NCBI GenBank assembly: GCA_025363375.1
Contig: JANYDZ010000662.1
Location: 1-20,441 of the forward strand
Direction: 5' to 3'
Length of the DNA stretch: 20,441 bases
Origin: Hyphomicrobiales bacterium
GTDB taxonomy: Bacteria; Pseudomonadota; Alphaproteobacteria; Rhizobiales; Beijerinckiaceae
The notes beneath the pieces are model-generated. The model did no database searches, was not told the origin of the DNA, and saw nothing but the letters and a program-made list of their open reading frames with translations. The position numbers and the translations under genes are program-made. Below, piece after piece: positions 16,315 to 20,441 of this stretch; the stretch's first letter is position 1; the number at the start of each line of letters is the position of its first letter.

Positions 16315-17015
16315 ATGTCAACACAACGTCTCGACCGGTTGCTCGCGCCGTGCTCAATCGCGCTAGTTGGCGCAGCGCCTCGCGCCAGTGTTGTGGAGAT
16401 CGTGGAAGAGGCCGTCGCCTTCGGCGTCGCCGCCGCGATTGTAATCACGGCGGACCCGACCCGCGGACCCGGTTCCCTTGCGGCCCGCCTTCGAACAATT
16501 TCACGTCGCGCGGGCATTCGCGTCATCGGACCCGCGTTTTTGTGCGTCCGGTGCGCCTGCAGGACGAGGACGCATTCCGGACGTTCTTTGCGCATGTGTC
16601 GCCTGGAGACCTCCGATTGCGGTTATTCGCGGCGATCAAGGATTTCAGTCACGCCTTCATCGCCCAACTGACTCAAATCGACTACGCGCGCGCTTGCGTG
16701 CTCTGCGCGTTCAAAGAAACAACCCATGATCTGCTTGGCGTCGTGCGCCTGATGCGCGACCCCGACGACCTCAGCGGCGAATACGCGATATTGCTTCGCA
16801 CCGACTGGAAAGGCCGCGGCCTTGGCTGGGCGTTGATGCGCTTGATGATCGACTATGCGGAAACGTCGGGTCTGAAACGCGTTCAGGGACAGGTGCTCTG
16901 GGAGAATTCGCCGATGCTCGCAATGTGCCGCGATCTGGGATTTGAAATCGCCAATGTCGCGGGAGAGGCGGAAATGAAATTCGTCGCGCTCGAATTGCCG
17001 CGGGCTTCAACTTGA
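16315..17015 (+). pseudogene. Remnant of a Pat-type acyl-CoA synthetase (NDP-forming)/GNAT acetyltransferase
   Basis: Intact relatives are about 900 residues: CoA-binding domain, ligase domains, ATP-grasp and a C-terminal GNAT domain that acetylates lysines of other proteins. Here the ATG at 16315 begins with the family N-terminus (LDRLLAPCSIALVGAAPR), jumps to a later part of the CoA-binding domain (VEEAVAFGVAAAIVITAD...RVIGP), and near 16530-16545 changes frame into the GNAT domain. That domain (about 16536-17015) reads VFVRPVRLQDEDAFRTFF, then GEYAILLRTDWKGRGLGWALMRLMIDYA and ENSPMLAMCRDLGFE, ending at 17015. Most of the central enzyme is missing, so at least two deletions and a frameshift are inferred. 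The GNAT part looks well kept and might be translated from a GTG at 16542, but has no ribosome-binding site. Confidence 0.75.
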
Positions 17016-18527
17016 AATCACAGCGATTCCACGCGCGAGATCGAGGGTTTCCTCCGCGCCGCCCGAGGCGTCGATTCGCGTCCAGGCGATCGCGCCACAG
17101 TCCTTCTCCGTCTGCTGGCGCAGCACGTCCACCGTCGCGTCGGACGGGTCGTTTCGCCGGGTTTGAATGCGCGCCCCGGCTATTGCGGCCGGCGTATCGA
17201 GCCACAATCCCGTGAAGGGTATCCGCAGACGGCTGGCAACGGCCTCAATGGCCTGCCTTTCGTCCGTTCGATCAAACACGGCTTCGACGACGCAGCTTGA
17301 ACCCGCGCGAATGACGGCTTCGCTTTCGTTGCGCAGCGCGGCGTAAACGCGTTGCGATGTCTCGGGTCGATAAGCCCGCGCCGGCAGACGCGCCGTCGCC
17401 TCGACGCCATGAAGGCGCTTGCGAATCCGGTCGCTGGAAAGAACGCGCGCGCCCGGCGCGGCGCCAATTTCACACGCCAGCGACGCCGCCAGCGTTGATT
17501 TTCCCGAACCGCTCAAGCCGCCGACCGCCGTCAGACGCGGGGAGGACGCCGTCAGACAGGCCGCCGCGAGCGCGAGATATTCGCGCGCTTCCGCAAAAAG
17601 CGCTTCCCGCGCGTTCGATTTGTCGCGGGCCTGCGCCGCGCCGACGTGGGCGCGCACGCAAGCCCGCATGGCCATGAAAAACGGCGCGAGCGACAGTCCG
17701 TCGGTCTCGTCGCGCGCGTCCAGATATCGGTTGACACACCAGTTGGCGAGTTCGCGTTGGCCTCGATGCCAAAGATCCATAAGGAGAAAAGACAAATCGT
17801 AGAGGACGTCGATGGTCGCAAGCTCCTCGTCGAATTCGAGGCAATCGAACAGGGTCGGTTCGCCTTCATAGAGGCAGATATTGCGCAGAGTCAGGTCGCC
17901 ATGGCATCGACGCGTCTTGCCGGCCTCCGCTCGCACGTCGAGCAGCCGGGTGTTTTTCTCGAAAGCCTGTTCGAATTTTTGCAGGAGCGCGTCGCAATGC
18001 TCGGGCGAAGTCAAATTGGACGCGCGCAAGGATCGGTCGTTGATGTCGAGCACCGCGCGGACGCGCGCGGCGCCGCGTCTATCCTTGCGGACCGGCGCTT
18101 CGCCGTGAAGCTTCGCGATTTGCGTCGCGAGGCCGCTAATCAACGGCCGTGTCAGGGCGCCTCGCCTCGCCATGGCGTCGAACAGATCGGTTTGCTCAAA
18201 CCTGCGCATCTCCACGACGGCGTCGATCAGTTCGCCGGGTCGGTCAAAAACCAGGGCGCCTGAGCCGTCGCGCGCGATCGTCCGCGCGCCGAGATAGAGC
18301 TTTGGGGCCGTTCTCCGATTGAGTTCATATTCGTTTCGACAGGCGGCAAGACGCTTTTGCGGCGTCGAAAAATCGAGGTAGGGATAATGTACAGGCCGCT
18401 TGAGCTTCAAAACGCGTTCAGGACCGATGAACACCATCGAGGCGTGGGTTGTGACGACGTCCACGGAGCCTGGCCCGGCCTCCAGCGAACGCCGAAGAAA
18501 AGCGATCGTTTCATCCAGGACACGCAC
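17007..18527 (-). CDS. Bifunctional aminoglycoside-phosphotransferase-like / P-loop kinase protein
   Basis: The 506-residue protein joins two domains. The N-terminal half (about 1-320) resembles the APH/choline-kinase fold: H209-G-D-L-T-L-R-N216 is the catalytic loop and D228 in LFDCLEFDE the metal-binding aspartate. The C-terminal part (about 330-506) is a P-loop kinase with Walker A G-L-S-G-S-G-K343-S, similar to zeta-toxin/gluconate-kinase-like ATPases. Such fusions are common in proteobacteria; the substrate is not known, and antibiotic resistance should not be assumed. The start is a GTG at 18527 preceded by AGGAAAGGG. It follows a usp gene by 27 bp on the same strand, so the two likely form an operon under the FixK/FNR-type box at 19071. 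It overlaps the end of the decayed Pat gene by 9 bp, tail-to-tail. Confidence 0.88.
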   Translation of the reverse strand: MRVLDETIAFLRRSLEAGPGSVDVVTTHASMVFIGPERVLKLKRPVHYPYLDFSTPQKRLAACRNEYELNRRTAPKLYLGARTIARDGSGALVFDRPGELIDAVVEMRRFEQTDLFDAMARRGALTRPLISGLATQIAKLHGEAPVRKDRRGAARVRAVLDINDRSLRASNLTSPEHCDALLQKFEQAFEKNTRLLDVRAEAGKTRRCHGDLTLRNICLYEGEPTLFDCLEFDEELATIDVLYDLSFLLMDLWHRGQRELANWCVNRYLDARDETDGLSLAPFFMAMRACVRAHVGAAQARDKSNAREALFAEAREYLALAAACLTASSPRLTAVGGLSGSGKSTLAASLACEIGAAPGARVLSSDRIRKRLHGVEATARLPARAYRPETSQRVYAALRNESEAVIRAGSSCVVEAVFDRTDERQAIEAVASRLRIPFTGLWLDTPAAIAGARIQTRRNDPSDATVDVLRQQTEKDCGAIAWTRIDASGGAEETLDLARGIAVISS

Positions 18528-18554
18528 AATGCGGCAACCCTTTCCTAAAGTCCG

Positions 18555-19013
18555 TCAGAATTCATCTGCAAGCGGCGGACGCGTAACGAGCACTGGTATG
18601 CCGCTGTGGGTCAACACTTTTGTCGTCTGGCTTCCCATGAACACCGCGGAAAGTCCGCGCCGACCGTGCGAGGCCATGACGATGAGATCGCATGCTTCCT
18701 CGTCCGCCGTGCGAATGATCGATTCCCAGGGATGCTCGTGCTCGCGGCGGATCAGATTGCAGCTCAGCCCACGTTTTTCAGCCGCGGCGCGCGCCGCCGC
18801 AAGATATTGATCGGCGAGTTTACGCATATCCTCGCGGTAACTCTCCTCGGTGTCGGTGACCATGAGCGGATCGAGCGACACCAGGTGGAAAGGCGCGGTA
18901 ACGGTGACAGCCGTGAGTTTGGCGCCAAGAGCGCCGGCGAGCGCCGCCCCCTGCATGACGGCAGAGGCGGAGAGTTCGGAACCGTCGGTTGCGATCAGAA
19001 TGTGTTTGTACAT
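18555..19013 (-). CDS. Universal stress protein, single domain (UspA family)
   Basis: This 152-residue single-domain Usp begins MYKHILIATDGSELSASAVMQGAALA and carries the nucleotide motif A114-SH-G117-x9-G127-S128 (SHGRRGLSAVFMGSQT); the first glycine of the usual G-x2-G-x9-G-S is alanine here. It probably acts in the cytoplasm in stress survival. It is the first gene of a likely operon with the APH-like/P-loop kinase gene. A one-mismatch FixK/FNR box is centred 64.5 bp upstream, and AT-rich TAAAGA is in -10 position (19043-19048). It is divergent from another usp gene and clearly related to it. Confidence 0.93.
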   Translation of the reverse strand: MYKHILIATDGSELSASAVMQGAALAGALGAKLTAVTVTAPFHLVSLDPLMVTDTEESYREDMRKLADQYLAAARAAAEKRGLSCNLIRREHEHPWESIIRTADEEACDLIVMASHGRRGLSAVFMGSQTTKVLTHSGIPVLVTRPPLADEF

Positions 19014-19070
19014 GTTGCAAGCTCCGTCTTGTCGATCGGATTTCTTTATCCGTCATCGGCAAGGGCAACA

Positions 19071-19084
19071 TTGATATCGGACAA
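19071..19084 (-). promoter_or_regulatory. FixK/FNR-type box before the third usp gene
   Basis: TTGATATCGGACAA on the plus strand is one mismatch from TTGA-N6-TCAA. It is centred 64.5 bp before the usp ATG at 19013. Confidence 0.45.
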
Positions 19085-19265
19085 GAGGGGAAGTTCTTTG
19101 CATGCCACGCCCCGCAGCCTTGCATGAACGTCGGAGTCGGAGAGGCCGGGCGTTGAGGGAGAAAAGCGGCATCGTCCAGCGTCGCGATGCGAGGGTGAAA
19201 TTCGCCTGGGGAATTGAACCGCGAGCCTGACAAATGTTGCAGCGACGCCCGCTTTCCCGCGCGTT

Positions 19266-19279
19266 TTGATCGAGGTCAA
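19266..19279 (+). promoter_or_regulatory. FixK/FNR box (perfect) before the fourth usp gene
   Basis: TTGATCGAGGTCAA is a perfect TTGA-N6-TCAA dyad centred 62.5 bp before the ATG at 19335. For an activator bound at -41.5 the transcript would begin near 19314, which agrees with a start codon at 19335 rather than the upstream ATGs. Confidence 0.65.
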
Positions 19280-19334
19280 GGCGGGAACAACAAGAAAGGA
19301 GAAAGATGGGAATTCATCAATGAAGGGGCGGAAA

Positions 19335-19781
19335 ATGTATCGTCGCATACTTATAGCCACGGACGGGTCGGAATTGGCGGGTCATGCCGTGACGCAGGGG
19401 CTCTCGTTGGCCAAGGATCTTGGCGCGCAAGTCACCATGGTCAATGTGACCGAACTTTGGTCCGCCCAGGAAATGGCGGCGCGCGCCGACATGGGCTCCA
19501 AACATCCAACGGTTGACTACGAAACGTGGGCGGCGACGCACGCGGCAAAGATTCTCGCCATTGCGAAAGAGGCCGCCGAAATGGCCGGGGTTCGATGCGA
19601 AACGCTCCATGTCCCCGACGCAAGGCCCGCGACGGGAATTGTGGCGGCTGCGAAAGAGCGCGATTGCGATCTCATTGTCATGGGTTCGCACGGACGGCGC
19701 GGCCTCGGTCGGCTCGTGCTTGGCAGTCAGGCTGCGGAAGTCATTGCCGCGTCGAAATTGCCGGTGTTGATCTGCCGTTAG
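19335..19781 (+). CDS. Universal stress protein, single domain (UspA family)
   Basis: The 148-residue protein begins MYRRILIATDGSELAGHAVTQGLSLA and has the full ATP-binding motif G117-SH-G120-x9-G130-S131. It is similar to the divergent usp gene at 18555-19013, so the pair may come from duplication. I chose ATG 19335: AGGGG lies before it, the Usp fold starts directly there, and the promoter geometry set by the perfect FixK/FNR box fits. An ATG at 19320 would add five residues (MKGRK). The gene stands alone; a tRNA gene on the opposite strand follows 140 bp later, and that gap shows no clear terminator. Confidence 0.93.
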   Translation: MYRRILIATDGSELAGHAVTQGLSLAKDLGAQVTMVNVTELWSAQEMAARADMGSKHPTVDYETWAATHAAKILAIAKEAAEMAGVRCETLHVPDARPATGIVAAAKERDCDLIVMGSHGRRGLGRLVLGSQAAEVIAASKLPVLICR

Positions 19782-19920
19782 GGTCAGTCGGATCGATACG
19801 CGCGCTCCACGGCCACGCGCGGCGCCTGATTGGCGTTTATCGTCGCGCGCTCCGCCGCGATGCGTCCGCGTCGTTGATTTATTTATTTTGTATTTCCGGC
19901 GTTGGGATGGTCGAAATACT

Positions 19921-19997
19921 TGGTAGCGGGAGAGGGACTCGAACCCCCGACCCCAGGATTATGATTCCCGTGCTCTAGCCAGCTGAGCTATCCCGCC
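19921..19997 (-). tRNA. tRNA-Met (anticodon CAT, elongator type)
   Basis: The 77-base gene reads GGCGGGATAGCTCAGCTGG at its 5' end and GGTTCGAGTCCC in the T arm, and ends TCCCGCTACCA with CCA encoded. The acceptor stem pairs GGCGGGA with TCCCGCT (one G-U pair). The anticodon loop is ATCATAA, giving CAT. The sequence resembles alphaproteobacterial elongator tRNA-Met rather than the initiator; a tRNA-Ile with a modified CAT anticodon is less likely. Confidence 0.93.
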
Positions 19998-20018
19998 ACG
20001 GCCCCTTCGGGCGAGGGC

Positions 20019-20048
20019 GATATAGGCTGCCGGGTTGAAGCAAGTCAA
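20019..20048 (-). promoter_or_regulatory. Promoter of the tRNA-Met gene
   Basis: On the minus strand, TTGACT (20048-20043) and TATATC (20024-20019) are separated by 18 bp, a near-consensus sigma-70 arrangement. Transcription would start about 15 bases before the tRNA. A small GCCC-GAAG-GGGC hairpin (20001-20012) lies between. Confidence 0.55.
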
Positions 20049-20077
20049 GAACAAGGACGAAGGCTCCGGCGCGCAAT

Positions 20078-20441
20078 TCATCGCCGCGCGATGCGGATCA
20101 GCGTGAACATTCCCACGGGCGCGAGCGAGCGTCTTTCGGTCAATTCCACGTCCTTGCGCCGCGCCAGCCAGTCGCCGACGACGGACCAGGGGAATTCCGG
20201 GCGCCAGCCCAGTTTTGCGGCGCGTTTGCCAAGCCACTTTTCGACGCCCGCGACAATGCCGCCTTCAGCGCCGATGTGATTGACGAGAATGATCTCGCCG
20301 CCGGGTTTGACGACGCGGGTCATTTCGTCGAGCAGGCGCGTCGGGTCGGGCACGGTGGTCAGCACATAGGGCGCGACCGCGATATCGAATTCGCCGTCGG
20401 GGAACGCGATATTCATGGCGTCCATGGCGATCAGCGCTTCG
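20078..20441 (-). CDS. pmtA: Phospholipid (phosphatidylethanolamine) N-methyltransferase, PmtA type (3' part)
   Basis: The frame runs off the window end, so the N-terminus is missing. The visible 120 residues are the second half of a class I SAM-dependent methyltransferase: MDAMNIAFPDGEFDIAVAPYVLTTVPDPTRLLDEMTRVVKPGGEIILVNH covers motifs after the SAM loop. The tail, with AEGG..., LGWRPEFPW and ERRSLAPVGMFTLIRI, is characteristic of Rhodobacter/rhizobial PmtA. PmtA methylates phosphatidylethanolamine stepwise to phosphatidylcholine at the inner membrane. It lies upstream of tRNA-Met on the same strand, but the tRNA has its own promoter. UbiE-type methyltransferases are a less likely alternative. 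Confidence 0.78.
   Translation of the reverse strand, partial: EALIAMDAMNIAFPDGEFDIAVAPYVLTTVPDPTRLLDEMTRVVKPGGEIILVNHIGAEGGIVAGVEKWLGKRAAKLGWRPEFPWSVVGDWLARRKDVELTERRSLAPVGMFTLIRIARR

Larger units (their letters stand above)
19014..19334. other. Divergent promoter region between two usp genes
   Basis: These 321 bp separate two divergent usp genes. One FixK/FNR-type box serves each side (19071-19084 and 19266-19279). The middle, 19085-19265, has no gene or clear structure that I can see. Confidence 0.6.

Noticed and set aside
19306..19323. Five-codon leader (MGIHQ) with a strong AGGAGA site, whose stop overlaps the ATG at 19320
   Set aside because: The promoter geometry from the FNR box places the transcript start near 19314, after this ATG, so the leader would not be transcribed. 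It could be revived if an earlier start is mapped.
19921..19997. tRNA-Met as integration site of the stress island
   Set aside because: No integrase, no repeated tRNA 3' end and no composition break are visible in the window.

Overview
The window looks like chromosomal DNA of a GC-rich alphaproteobacterium, most likely in the Hyphomicrobiales. The evidence is strong GC codon bias, a Rhodobacter-type PmtA phospholipid methyltransferase end, an elongator tRNA-Met of the alphaproteobacterial type, and FixK/FNR-type regulation. The genus cannot be fixed from the sequence. No phage, transposon, integrase or CRISPR array is visible.

Positions 1 to about 7.5 kb hold an accessory catabolic cluster. 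On the plus strand are the end of a Bug/TctC periplasmic solute-binding protein, a UbiD-family prenylated-FMN decarboxylase and a small cupin. Convergent with these, a minus-strand operon reads exported alpha/beta hydrolase, second Bug protein, then Rieske aromatic-ring oxygenase alpha subunit. Divergent from that operon is an MmgE/PrpD-family protein with an apparent Tat signal. Together they suggest capture of a carboxylated, probably aromatic compound, periplasmic ester hydrolysis, ring oxidation and decarboxylation. The substrate is unknown, and the permease, UbiX and oxygenase reductase are not in the window.

Positions about 7.6 to 19.8 kb form a stress or low-oxygen island. It contains a c-type cytochrome, a decayed BON-domain gene, four universal stress protein (Usp) genes, a DUF2267 gene, a host-attachment-family gene, a three-PAS hybrid histidine kinase, an OmpR-type response regulator, a Crp/Fnr (FixK-like) regulator, a decayed Pat-type acyl-CoA synthetase/acetyltransferase gene, and an aminoglycoside-phosphotransferase-like/P-loop kinase fusion. 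The main observation is a 14-bp dyad of the form TTGA-N6-TCAA (perfect or one mismatch) centred 56 to 68 bp before the start codon of seven of these genes, with an eighth, more distant copy before the BON gene. The Crp/Fnr protein encoded here carries the E-xx-SR recognition residues that read TTGA half-sites. This suggests a local FixK/FNR regulon that may include its own regulator.

Positions 19.9 kb to the end hold housekeeping genes: tRNA-Met with encoded CCA and a recognisable promoter, then the 3' part of pmtA running off the window.

Two genes in the island, BON and Pat, look broken, so part of it appears to be eroding. All functional statements rest on reading motifs by eye; no database search was possible.
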